Below, piece by piece: positions 22,050 to 31,626 of a DNA stretch of 64,000 nucleotides. The translations under genes and the position numbers were made by a program. Numbering within the stretch: the stretch's first letter is position 1; each line of letters starts with the position of its first letter. The notes beneath the pieces are model-generated. The model saw only the letters and a program-made list of their open reading frames with translations, did no database searches and was not told the DNA's origin. Origin of the DNA: Achatina immaculata (Eukaryota; Mollusca; Gastropoda; Stylommatophora; Achatinidae); NCBI GenBank assembly GCA_009760885.1, contig CM019702.1, positions 55,205,446 to 55,269,445 on the forward strand, written 5' to 3'.

Positions 22050-22635
22050 ATTTTAGACGAAATACGACTCGTAAAGTATTTCTGTATTTACTGCTCATAT
22101 GATAATAAATAAAAATATTCATTGATGAGTTTACAGACTCCAGAACTAAGCCGAGTCCGAGAAGAATTATTCCAATCTTTAAATATTTACCACCAATAGC
22201 GAGCTGTGGTTCACAAGCCACGGCCAGACTCGCTACGCAAAATGGAGCAAAACAGCCTATAAAAAGACCGGAAATCAGTACTACCATCTTGGTCACTTTC
22301 TGATTACGGCTGGAAACTCTGTCAGCTTGGGCAGGAGCTGTGGCCATCTTTCTCCATTGTGTTTGGTTATGTAACTGAACTACCAGTATCACAGTGCATA
22401 CAACGATGATAACAAAGGCTGTCATTGGAACGATGAAGTTATTTATGGCATAAGAAATGCTTTCAGTGTTTTCTCCATCACCCATGGAAACACGACCAAG
22501 AAGAGATTTGTTTCTTAATGGATAAAACTTCATTCCCAATTTATTTACAGCGTACATAGGAGTTATAGCAATCGGGAGAATGATGAAAACAATAACGATA
22601 ATGATCATCTTTTTTGGCGACAGAAAACTTTTCAT
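22048..22635 (-). CDS. Receptor B exon 3 (TM4-TM7)
   Basis: Acceptor TTTTCAG|ATGAAAAG. 195 codons plus stop. The last residues RVVFRLK are followed at once by a TAA from the LINE junction, whereas receptor C continues with HVERTDTKSKH. Confidence 0.85.
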   Translation of the reverse strand: MKSFLSPKKMIIIVIVFIILPIAITPMYAVNKLGMKFYPLRNKSLLGRVSMGDGENTESISYAINNFIVPMTAFVIIVVCTVILVVQLHNQTQWRKMATAPAQADRVSSRNQKVTKMVVLISGLFIGCFAPFCVASLAVACEPQLAIGGKYLKIGIILLGLGLVLESVNSSMNIFIYYHMSSKYRNTLRVVFRLK

Positions 22636-25600
22636 CTGAAAATAAAAAGGATAATGCTTTCTTTCTTTCTTTAATTATTCACTTTTTCAAGCCATCTAAC
22701 ATCAGTGCTGGATATACTATCTTTCTCCAGTTAGATTACCATGTTGTAAATCCAATTAACTTTTAAACAACTGGATTGGGTATGGAGTATAAGCTATTAT
22801 GCCTTCTTCTAATTAAAGAAACATCAACGTATTTTTCCATTTGTTAAATGAGAGAAACAATGAGATAGTACATTCAAGACATGACACATGACTGAGATGT
22901 GTATTGGTACATTTAAACTAAATCGTGAGCAAGAATCATAGCATTGTCGACGTGAAATAAAATAATAACATTTAAAAAGGAAAAGCAGTCGGAAGAAAAC
23001 GACATAAGCTGAATATTTATTACAGGAGAAGAAAATGTTATAGTACTCAAACCTTTAAAGGTGCTATTACGGCGAGACACCTTTCCAGGGTGATTACTGC
23101 TGTGATCCAACTGCTCACTCGGGTGAATGTTAAATGTGGTATTGTAAAGATGAAAAAACAAACTTCTATGGGATCAAAAGGCAGGTCGGCTGCAGTCACT
23201 GATGGGCTGTACATAGCATTTAATCCAACGAGTGTTATAAGTGAGGCTAGGTCAGACACGGCGAGACCTGTGCGTGAAGACTGATACATTAACACAGACA
23301 TTACTTTATACGTTATATGATACTTATATATTGTCTTACAGCGAAAAGATGAGCGAATGAAAAAAAAAGTGAATCCTTGCGACTTAAACTGCCGCTGTTT
23401 AAAAAAAAATAATATTAATAATAATAAGCAATGATATCAGGCAATAGCATTTGATTTGTTATCCATCTAAGGGAGACTAGCTGATACTTATCTATACGAG
23501 ATAACTCAGGTTCTTTACACCATAGTTTCACTATTACCCCTAATCTCTGGAATAAATGATGGAAAATTGGTTAATTCTATGTGCCACCAGTTTGCATCAT
23601 GTTAAAATGTACTACGATAACATATTCTTAAGCGCTTTCTTAAATTAAACACACCCAACAAAGAACATTAGATAGTTACATTCCCAAAAGTAGGAACAGT
23701 CCATCTACACAAGCTATATGGTGAAGATTTATGGAAATATCTCAAGTATTCTTGCAGCTAAATATTGATCTTTTACCAGTATATTCCCTATGCAAATTGT
23801 CACATCTAAGTTTGATAAGCACATATTTAAGCAACTTTTTGATCCTAAACACTTTCAGAATTTTGTCAAAATATAAAAAAACTTTTAAAAATATGACATA
23901 TCTATGTAAATACAAAGAGATATGAAATCAGAATGGCAGTTTTATCTTTCAGTTTAAGAAAGAAAAGATGGAACTTAGAAAAGAAATGTGTGAAAGAGAA
24001 TGAAATGAACGTTTTCTGGAAATATTACTCTGAATGAAACGAAATCATGACACCTGAAATGGAAAAGAGGCCATGACATAGAGATTCAGTCGTTTAGATT
24101 CAGTCTTTCGTAGATACCAAACTTAAGACACAAACATAAACTTCGTCTCCCGCTAATGTCTAAGTTTGCAACAAGCAAACACATACTTTTTACTTAAAGG
24201 TAGCAGTTTCACTTTCTCTTGTTCATGTTTATTCACTTTTTTCTTGTTTGAGGTTTCTTTTGGCACCTTCGAGAAACTAGATCCAAGCGATGGGATTTCT
24301 ATGTCACGGCCTCTTTTCATTTCAGGGTGTCACGATTTCGTTTCGTTCAGACAGGCAATGCTGGCGTAGCTTTCAAACATCATTTTATGGGGTGCTAGGT
24401 TGCTAAGCTGATTAACGCGCTCTTCTCTCGTGTACAGGGTTCGAGTCCTGGGTAATGCTCTTGTCATTTTTCGTTCTCTCATGTTTAAACGTGCTTTGTT
24501 TGTGATTTTCACAAGGTCTAACCAATACTGTACTCTCTTACCTCACTGGAAATGTTACACACAATTAAACTGTGTCGTGTATAAGATGTAGTTCTTTCTA
24601 AAAATAGAAGTACATTGTCGTAGTTTTCTCGATAAAGTCCTTATATATGAACAGTCACATTTACAATGTTCTGTTATTTCTTACGTGCATATTATGTAAC
24701 TGGTGTTTATCAGCGCCAGAATTAAAAGAAATTCATTATCACTTCATATAATTCGAGAAGTTAGTACGTTTCTTTTGCTCTTTTCTTAGTTTGATGCAGG
24801 AGTTTCCTTGGTAAAGCTTACAGGCTTTTGTCCGTCTTCACAAATACTAGTACTGACCTCTGTCTCACACTCTTCCCCAGTGTTAAAATTAGATCTATCT
24901 GATCTGAGGGACTCGTCATCAGATCTTTTTCCTATCTGATCTTCCATTTTGCTTTTGAGGTTTCTTTTTATAGTTCCAGACTTTACTATTGCGTGTCCTT
25001 CCGGGCAGTGACTGTACTAGTCAGTTTATCGTAGCCATTGTCCCTAAATTAAGCTCATCTGATTACCATCATAGAATGGTGACCATAACCAACATTATCT
25101 GACGGTTGCTTTCCCATTTCATCCACCACATGTTCCAATAGCTTCACGTCACCTTAATCGGGGGGCTATAAGTGTACTCCACTTTGCCTAGAAGTGTCCC
25201 GTAGACTAACGGAGTTGAAGAAGCATCTTACGTCTCCTTTGATAGAGGATATCCCTATCCCGCAGGCATCTTTCCCATCGCAACATATGCCTGTGAGACC
25301 TGGGCATTAAACGAAAGAGTTGAGAAACGCTTACATGCCTTTGAATGTAAATGCTACAGAATAGTTCTTCAAATATCATGGACACCAAAATGGACAAATA
25401 TATATATACTGCAAGAAATTAATATTGAAGAAGGTTGGCTAGTAAGAAAGATTAAACAGAGAAAACTTAAATATTTTGGACATATTAAACGTCATGACAA
25501 TTTAGAGAAGACAGTCTTGGAAAGGTACATAATGAGAAAGAGAAAGAGAGGAAGACCAAAGCGAAGATGGTTGCAAGACGTTGTTGATGACCTGCGAATG

Positions 25601-25955
25601 GACCAATCAGCTGCAAGGCATCTTGCTTACAACCGAGAGGCCTACAGGAGAACTGTTATAGAGGCAAAGTTCCGCAAGGGACATGCATAAGACTGACTGA
25701 CTGTGTACGATTCTTACCAAGTAGGCTGATGTTGACAGAGGCTTTAAAATCCTGCTTAATGAAACAGATGATATTGACGATGTTTGTTACAATACCAAAA
25801 ACCTCAATAACTTGACACACGAATCCGAAGACAACCCACGAGAAGGTCAACAATGCCTCGTCACTGATTCCAGAAGCATCAGTTATTTTCTGATGCAGAG
25901 ATTCTATTTTCACAAGTGACCCAAGGGCAAGTGTTTGCTCAGTGTTTGTCTCCAT
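22048..25955 (-). CDS. Chemosensory receptor B (rhodopsin-like GPCR, three exons)
   Basis: Exons 25955-25718, 23267-23053 and 22635-22048 join without stops into 346 residues. TM1 lies at about 36-66 (GIVTNIVNIICFIKQ), TM2-TM3 within 80-151, and LERC at 140-143. TM4 (IVIVFIILPIAITPMYAV) begins near 163, an RNKS sequon is at 192-195, TM5 is near 215-238, the third loop contains ADRVSSRNQKVTK, TM6 has CFAPF, and TM7 has SVNSSMNIFIYYHM. These fit the gastropod chemosensory receptor family, acting in the plasma membrane of sensory cells. The start METNTEQ aligns with MEIKTEP of C; an upstream in-frame ATG nine codons earlier is less likely. Oddity: the C-terminal tail is cut short by a LINE fragment, giving an exon 3 nine codons shorter than C. 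Intron 1 holds a SINE, a dispersed repeat and an alpha LINE end. Ligand unknown. Confidence 0.85.
23053..23267 (-). CDS. Receptor B exon 2 (TM2-TM3)
   Basis: 215 nt. Acceptor CGCACAG|GTCTCG, donor AAAG|GTTTGAG. Encodes GLAVSDLASLITLVG through ITLERCLAVIAPLK, with the Cys at exon residue 37 that is conserved in C, D and E. Confidence 0.88.
24385..24490 (+). mobile_element. tRNA-derived SINE in receptor B intron 1
   Basis: A-box-like GCTAAGCTGATTAACGCG, and B-box GGGTTCGAGTCCTGG about 35 bases later, then a T-rich body. Too degenerate for a tRNA gene; this arrangement is typical of mollusc SINE heads. Confidence 0.55.
24998..25195 (+). repeat. 195-bp dispersed repeat, copy 1
   Basis: From CTTCCGGGCAGTGACTGTAC to TTGCCTAGAAGTGTCCC. 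The same sequence at 33298-33496, same orientation, sits inside the Tc1 insertion. Shared core: CATAGAATGGTGACCATAAC. Family not recognised. Confidence 0.7.
25238..25689 (+). mobile_element. LINE 3' end (alpha family)
   Basis: Encodes IFPIATYACETWALNERVEK, ECKCYRIVLQISWTPKWT, INIEEGWLVRKIKQRKLKY and KRKRGRPKRRWLQDVVDD, ending KFRKGHA and a stop. It sits only 29 bases inside intron 1 of receptor B, just after the donor site. Confidence 0.75.
25718..25955 (-). CDS. Receptor B exon 1 (N-terminus, TM1)
   Basis: 238 nt, the same length as exon 1 of C. Donor CTTG|GTAAGAA on the minus strand, phase 1. Encodes residues 1-79, including DASGISDEALLTFSWVV before TM1. Confidence 0.85.
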
Positions 25956-25999
25956 TACTATATCATGTAGGTTGTAGGTCAATATACGGGATTATGTCT

Positions 26000-26700
26000 A
26001 GCTAGGTCCAGATATGAATATTATCTCTGCAACTCCATTTTCAGGGATTCTTTTCTTGTCGTTTGTTTTTTTGCTAATGTTATTTACGTGCAACAAAATA
26101 TTAACTTCCCGATCAAAGCATAACTTACGCCCAGTTCCACTTTTCACTTTATTGTGTAACAAATCTGTGAAAAGTATAGAAAATTATGACATGATATTAA
26201 ACTTTTAAATTAAAGAAAATAGTTTGAAACTTATTTTCCGTATTACAAAAATAAGTGGATAAAGCATCTCTATTTCGTTGAATATTTGTGTTAGTAATAC
26301 TTAAGTTTCGTCAAGCAAAGAAACCTTTTGCATGAAATGTGAGGACAATAGGGTCTTAAAATTAAATATAAAATATACAGACAAGATGATGACATAGAGT
26401 AAGGACAAAATATTCCTTCGTTAGCTGTTTGTAATTGGGCTGGATCACACTCCTATCCAACTCTACAACCGCTATGTAATCTATGATCTACTCTTCAATT
26501 TAATCTTCAATCCACTATAGCAGCAATAATGATATGATTTATATTTATTCTTCTACCAGATAGTATGATGTACATTTACAGTTTGATCATATTATGACTG
26601 TTTATTTTTGTGGTTTTTTTTTCTAATCTGATATGTCTCAGGGCGTGCTAAACTTCTCTGGTAAAAGTATACGAGTGTGTTGTCCACGTCTCAACAACCA
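26000..26700. other. 5' flank of receptor B, partly conserved with receptor C
   Basis: GATCAAAGCATAACTTACG (26111-26130) matches TTTCAAAGCATAATTTACG (39367-39386) at a similar distance from exon 1. A second match, GCGTGCTAAACTTCTCTGGTAAAAGTATA (26643-26671), pairs with the region around 39720-39750. These may be remnants of a shared promoter or first untranslated exon, or simply duplicated neutral DNA. Confidence 0.4.
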
Positions 26701-26979
26701 ACTGTGTGTGTCTGTTACTTTGAGAAGGTCTTGTTCATCTTAGGACTAATATCAAAGTCATTTTAGAAATCTCTGAGAACAGCACTCATATTTCAGATCA
26801 GATGGTGCCACGCCAGTAGACATCTCCCTCCATCTCTCTCTACTTCCCTCGATCGTCAGTGTATGTAGTCGTTTCGATTTGCTGTTTTCCTTCCAAACCA
26901 CGCACGAATGTCATCTATTTATTTCTGTTTTCTCCGCCCCCTCACTCTTTTGCCATTTATTTTTTCCTGTCGTGACAAA

Positions 26980-27720
26980 TTTTTCAAGACAGTATTAATG
27001 CATTTCGAAATCTTCTGTTGATCAGGATGTAATCGATCTGGCTTTTAACTTCCCATTGGGTCTTACACAGGTTTATAACATTCTGGGGAGTTATTTGAAT
27101 CACGCGTTCCATATGATTAGACTGCATGATTTGACTGATTCTACTAATCTCTCTTTTGTTTCACAGAGCGTCCAAGATTACCTCCTGCTGTTTCTTCGCA
27201 TTCATTTCCCAAGTTTGCATTAAAGTTTCTAATTACAATAGTGACTTCTACGAGTTTGCACCGATGTCTGGCTTTGTCTATATCACCGTAAAGTGATTCA
27301 AGTTCTTTATTTATGCTTTCTGTTGTTGGAGTGCATCCTTGAATAGTGTTAATATCAACAGGCTTACTGTATACATTCACCAATAGTATTAGACCCCGTA
27401 TTGCCTGTTAGTGTTTTATTGCTGTTGATGGTTTTGGGTCAGCCATTATTGCCATCTGTCTCGAGCTCGTCTTCTCCACTGAATGTACGATTTTTTATTA
27501 TTTACTGATGTAACCCTGCTCCTGTCCAATTTGTTTCACTCATTATCTCCTCATTTCTGCCTTGATGTTTTCAATTTTCCCTGACATTCCAAGTCTCTAA
27601 CTTCATATTGCTTTTGCGCGCAGTCTCATGATGATGGTCTGGCTCCCTTGGGCGTTGGCTCTGAGAAGAGCCTAATCCACAATGCAGCAGGGAGAGAAGT
27701 TATAGCGCCTTTTACACTAC
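26980..27720 (-). mobile_element. LINE endonuclease fragment
   Basis: The minus strand encodes, with breaks, TWNVR and MSETNWTG, then TTESINKELESLYGDIDKAR and KLVEVTIVIRNFNANLGNEC (normally GDFNAKVG), the apurinic-endonuclease-like domain of LINEs. The GD to RN change and several stops mark it as dead. Relative to the receptor C flank it is part of a 1.3-kb insertion. Confidence 0.65.
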
Positions 27721-27939
27721 AATGATCCTATCAGTGAGTTGTGAAGTATTGTATAAAGTGTACAGCCCCAGAGCGTCCACTCTCCTTCTCTCAGTCTCAA
27801 TCGCCTGGTTATTTGGCTGCTGCTTATTCAATATACTGGCAGGTGATCTCTATTTCTAGAGCCAACTCCAGCATTCGCCAGCCAGTGGAAGTACCTCTTA
27901 GAAGCTCCTCCCCCAAGGCTGGCATACCAGTAAAAGAAT

Positions 27940-28640
27940 ATACAGCTAATCTATATAAAACGTGTTACCGAATTATGCAATGGCCTGACGTGTTATGAAC
28001 AACATTAACACCCATTAAATCTCTTCTTTGTTAATTGTTGAATGTAGTAAAAACATGAAACAACATCTCAGTGTATTTGTATATATGTCTTAGCATTTAT
28101 TTTTGTGTCATCAAAAATAATGTACAAGTAATATACAGACACAACAAAGCTACCATCAAGGGTCAGATGTAACTTTAAATTAAACCTTTACAGAAATAAA
28201 ACTGATAACTACATTTATTTTGTGTCATTGAATGACTGCAATTTCAGCGAACTGTCAATAACACCAACTTATCCTGATATTTCAATTTTTTGTTTATCTT
28301 GGGTATGTTATTAGCTGGCGATTCTCATAATTTATGATCTAAAATAATAACACGTTCCATGTTTTAAATCTTGCAGCTAAACCACAAGTAGCCTAAAATA
28401 AACTAAAATTGTAAAATTGTAATTTCCAGGATAGAAAATATCCTAGGAGTTACTGAAAACCGTGACACGAGAAATAAATATCCGGATAAGGTCGCCCACG
28501 AATTATTAGAAAACTTCTCTACTTCATTATTTACGTTATTTTAATTTTTACTACAACATGGCTGCTGTACAATAATGCACTGGCATTGATTTTTAAGAAT
28601 ATTTTTCAGTACCATACTCTAAGACCGCAGTTTATGTAAC
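27940..28640. other. Far 5' flank of receptor B, conserved with receptor C
   Basis: TATATAAAACGTGTTACCGA (27954-27973) pairs with TGTATAAAATGTATAACCGA near 39887-39906. ATTTATTTTGTGTCATTGAA (28213-28232) pairs with ATTTATTTTGTGTCACTGAA (40364-40383). The duplication that made B and C therefore includes more than 2 kb upstream. Confidence 0.5.
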
Positions 28641-28649
28641 ATTCTATCT

Positions 28650-29370
28650 GAAGTGTAAATAACATGAGTTATTGTAAGTATTATATATTAGTAAGTATTA
28701 TATATTAGACTTATCTTTTAGAAATTTATATGTAAGGCAAAATAATTATAATATTTATCAATAAACAATTTAATGATGTATATTTCTATCCCCGCAAACT
28801 AAGAAAATCTGACATGCATAACGTTGTATTCGGTCAAAGTATATCAGACCAAGGATATCACTTCCCTGTTAGAAGCCTGATAATGTGCTGCCATAAATTT
28901 ATCTGAATGTTACTTTTAAAATACTAAGCCCGCATCCATACTATACAATGCTGTGATTCAACATCATCAACGCAATAGCTACAAAGTCTACTCGGAGTCT
29001 AAGCGAGACAGAACAAGATGGCGCTGTACATGCAGGCAACTAATAGAGTATTTGTACCAACAAATAACTTTGATCTTCATTATGTGTCAGGTTTTTTGAT
29101 CATATTATATCCATTTATTGCACCAGAAAACTCGTAACCAGAAGAGACCCTTTCACTAGAGACAAGGAAGCAGTCTTAAAATCCCGAGCTAGGTAAAATA
29201 TTAAGACCGATCGGCGAAAATAAATCACAAAAAAATAGGAGAAAAGAATTACAGTTAGAACGTAGACAGGGGCATTGGGTTGCTTAGAGTGTCTGCGTTT
29301 TTTCTGAGACAGAGGGCATTAGAAAGAGTGACGTTACGGCTTTAGCCAGATCTATGAAATAAGAAATTAG
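28650..29370. other. Unassigned intergenic DNA
   Basis: AT-rich, no coding frame or recognised repeat. Confidence 0.4.
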
Positions 29371-29375
29371 ACGAA

Positions 29376-29560
29376 GGTGTATAGTTCAGTTTTACAAACA
29401 AACATAGAAAGTGAGAAACAAGAATGGCAGACAGCGGGATGAGCATATACAGGTGATGAACATACAACGATCCAATATTTCAGGAAGAGCCTTTTCTAAG
29501 GGTCGCATGCAAATGCAAGATAACAGATAAAAACACGAAAAACACATAATAAATATAGAC
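29376..29560. repeat. Third copy of the foldback arm
   Basis: GAAGGTGTATAGTTCAGTTT through CAATATTTCAGGAAGAGCCT to GCATGCAAATGCAAG aligns with the arms at 1059-1240 and 1437-1622. Only one arm is present here. Confidence 0.55.
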
Positions 29561-30808
29561 TTAGCTGTTTTTCATATTTTTTTCGTCCTCTCCTAGTAAG
29601 AAATTAAGGACATGAAATGAAAGCAGGTAGACGAGGGAAAGAACAAAGTGAACGCCAACGATTTGCTGAGAGATGAGATACATGGAGGGTTACAAAAGGT
29701 ATCACATGGTAAACAACATGGAGTTGTCCATCAGGCAATCCCATCCGATACCTATGACTTTAACGAACGCCACCCTAATGGCCCAGATGATAAAATAATG
29801 TGACAATATAATTTGATAAAACCAACCATTGTTCTGGTCTCTCATTGTTTATTTTATTTTTATATGCTGCACTCCATGTTTAAGTCACACAGGACCGATG
29901 AACTTATAAGCGTGGTATACATATAGAAGAGCATGTTCCCTGAACCTATAATTTAACACTTTTTCAAACCTTATTACTTTCAAAATAGTGAGAAAATAAC
30001 TGGGCGTTCAAGATGGAAAACATTGCGTCTTCATTGTTATCCTCGGTGCTCTCTTTCCCAAGTTGGTTTACATAAGGATTCGATGAGTGTGATCCTAGGG
30101 TATGCTTGAGCTTATTTGTGGGAGTTCACAATCTTTTAATTCCCAATGAATATACGGTCTTCGTCGTTTTCATTGAGATTACAGAAGCCGCTACTGGTAA
30201 ACGAATCTTTCGTTGGTTTGACTCATTTTGTAGACATCTTTTCACACTCATCTGGAATCTTCATTTACCTGACACTGATTTGGGATTATGGCCAACAGAG
30301 GAACTTGACTGTACACATCTACCTTTTCATCAGCTCTGAAATTCATGCGGAACTTTCCTGTATGTAAAATCATGAAACGCAGACAAGCATACAAAAGCGA
30401 ACATACCACCAAGCCTAAAGTGCAGCATTCCTGAAAGCCTATGACTTACAAAGCAATCAAAAAATAAAACGGAGAAAACATAATGGACAACGGATCTCCG
30501 TTAATACGGTACAATAATTATGGGAACACAATAATAAAGACTCCAGTTGGACCAACAAGGGTTTCTCTCTAAACGTCGATGATTGCCTTATCTTATATCT
30601 GATGACCAACAGACAACTTATAAATAATGTCTTGTCTTTTGCTCATGTAGCAATTTGAACTAATGAATGCAGATTTCACAACTGTGATACGTGAATATGC
30701 AAATTATTTTGACACTGAAAATTTCGGTAATGTCGAAATATGAGGGATTAGACTTGAACAAGTTAAAATAACCGAATTGTGTATTTTATTGTGTTATATT
30801 TTAGCAAT
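29561..30808. other. Unassigned, includes receptor C 3' flank
   Basis: Two overlapping open frames at 30106-30367 (+) have no recognised family. 30650-30760 resembles the receptor B 3' flank. TTTATT at 30785-30790 reads AATAAA on the minus strand, about 220 bases past the receptor C stop, a possible poly(A) signal. Confidence 0.4.
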
Positions 30809-30902
30809 TCTCAAGAAGACAGGGGAACGCACAGGATGAATAATACATCAGCAAGTCTCAAGAAGACAGGGGAACGCACAGGATGAATAATACATCAGCA
30901 AC
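30809..30902. repeat. 47-bp direct repeat, two units
   Basis: TCTCAAGAAGACAGGGGAAC opens both units (30809 and 30856), which are identical over essentially the whole 47 bases. Confidence 0.9.
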
Positions 30903-31011
30903 AAAAAGAAAACATATATTATTTTAATACTTAAAGCGCGCTGGTTAAAAAAGTATCCATGACATAAATCTAAGTTAGCAGAGCCTCCTTCAGAAGTAAA
31001 CAGTTGTCTGA

Positions 31012-31626
31012 CTAGTGTTTTGATTTTGTGTCTGTTCGCTCTACATGAAATAAAATTCGTAAAGTGTGTCTGTATTTACTACTCATGCAATAGTAAATAA
31101 AAATATTCATTGATGAGTTTACAGACTCCAGAACAAGACAGAACCCAAAAAGTATTACTGTAATCTTTAAATATTTACCACCAAAGTTAAACCCTGGTTC
31201 AAAAACTACAGACAATGCCATGATACAGAAAGGGACAAAACAAACAATAAACAAAGTAGAAATCATCACGACCATCTTGGCCACTTTCTGGTTACGGCTG
31301 GAGATTCTATCAGCTTGTGCAGAAGATAGGGACGTCTTTCTCCATTGTGTGTGCTTTTGTAATTTAACTAGCAGTATCACAGTGCAGATAACGATGATAA
31401 CAAAAGCTGTCATTGGAATGATGAAATTGTTTATGGCATAAGATATGCTTTCAATGTTCTCTCCATCAGCCACGGAAACACGACCAAGAATAGTCTTATT
31501 TCTTAATGGAGAAAATTTCTTGCCCAATTTACTGGCAGCGTACAGAGGCGATATAGTAATCTGGAGGATGATGAATACAGCGCTGATAATAATGATCATC
31601 TTTTTTGGTGTCAGAAAGCTTTTAAT
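31012..31626 (-). CDS. Receptor C exon 3 (TM4-TM7, tail)
   Basis: Acceptor CGTCTTCAG|ATTAAAAG; 204 codons plus stop. The open frame continues upstream of the acceptor but the paralog comparison places the exon start at IKSFLTPKKM. Confidence 0.88.
   Translation of the reverse strand: MKSFLTPKKMIIIISAVFIILQITISPLYAASKLGKKFSPLRNKTILGRVSVADGENIESISYAINNFIIPMTAFVIIVICTVILLVKLQKHTQWRKTSLSSAQADRISSRNQKVAKMVVMISTLFIVCFVPFCIMALSVVFEPGFNFGGKYLKITVILFGFCLVLESVNSSMNIFIYYCMSSKYRHTLRILFHVERTDTKSKH

Noticed and set aside
27952..27975. TATATAAAAC as a TATA box for receptor B
   Set aside because: It lies on the plus strand 2 kb upstream of a minus-strand gene, so the orientation and distance are wrong; kept only as a conserved flank block.
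30106..30367. Two overlapping plus-strand frames of 73-77 codons downstream of receptor C
   Set aside because: No TM or family signature and no partner exon with matching phase; no support for coding.
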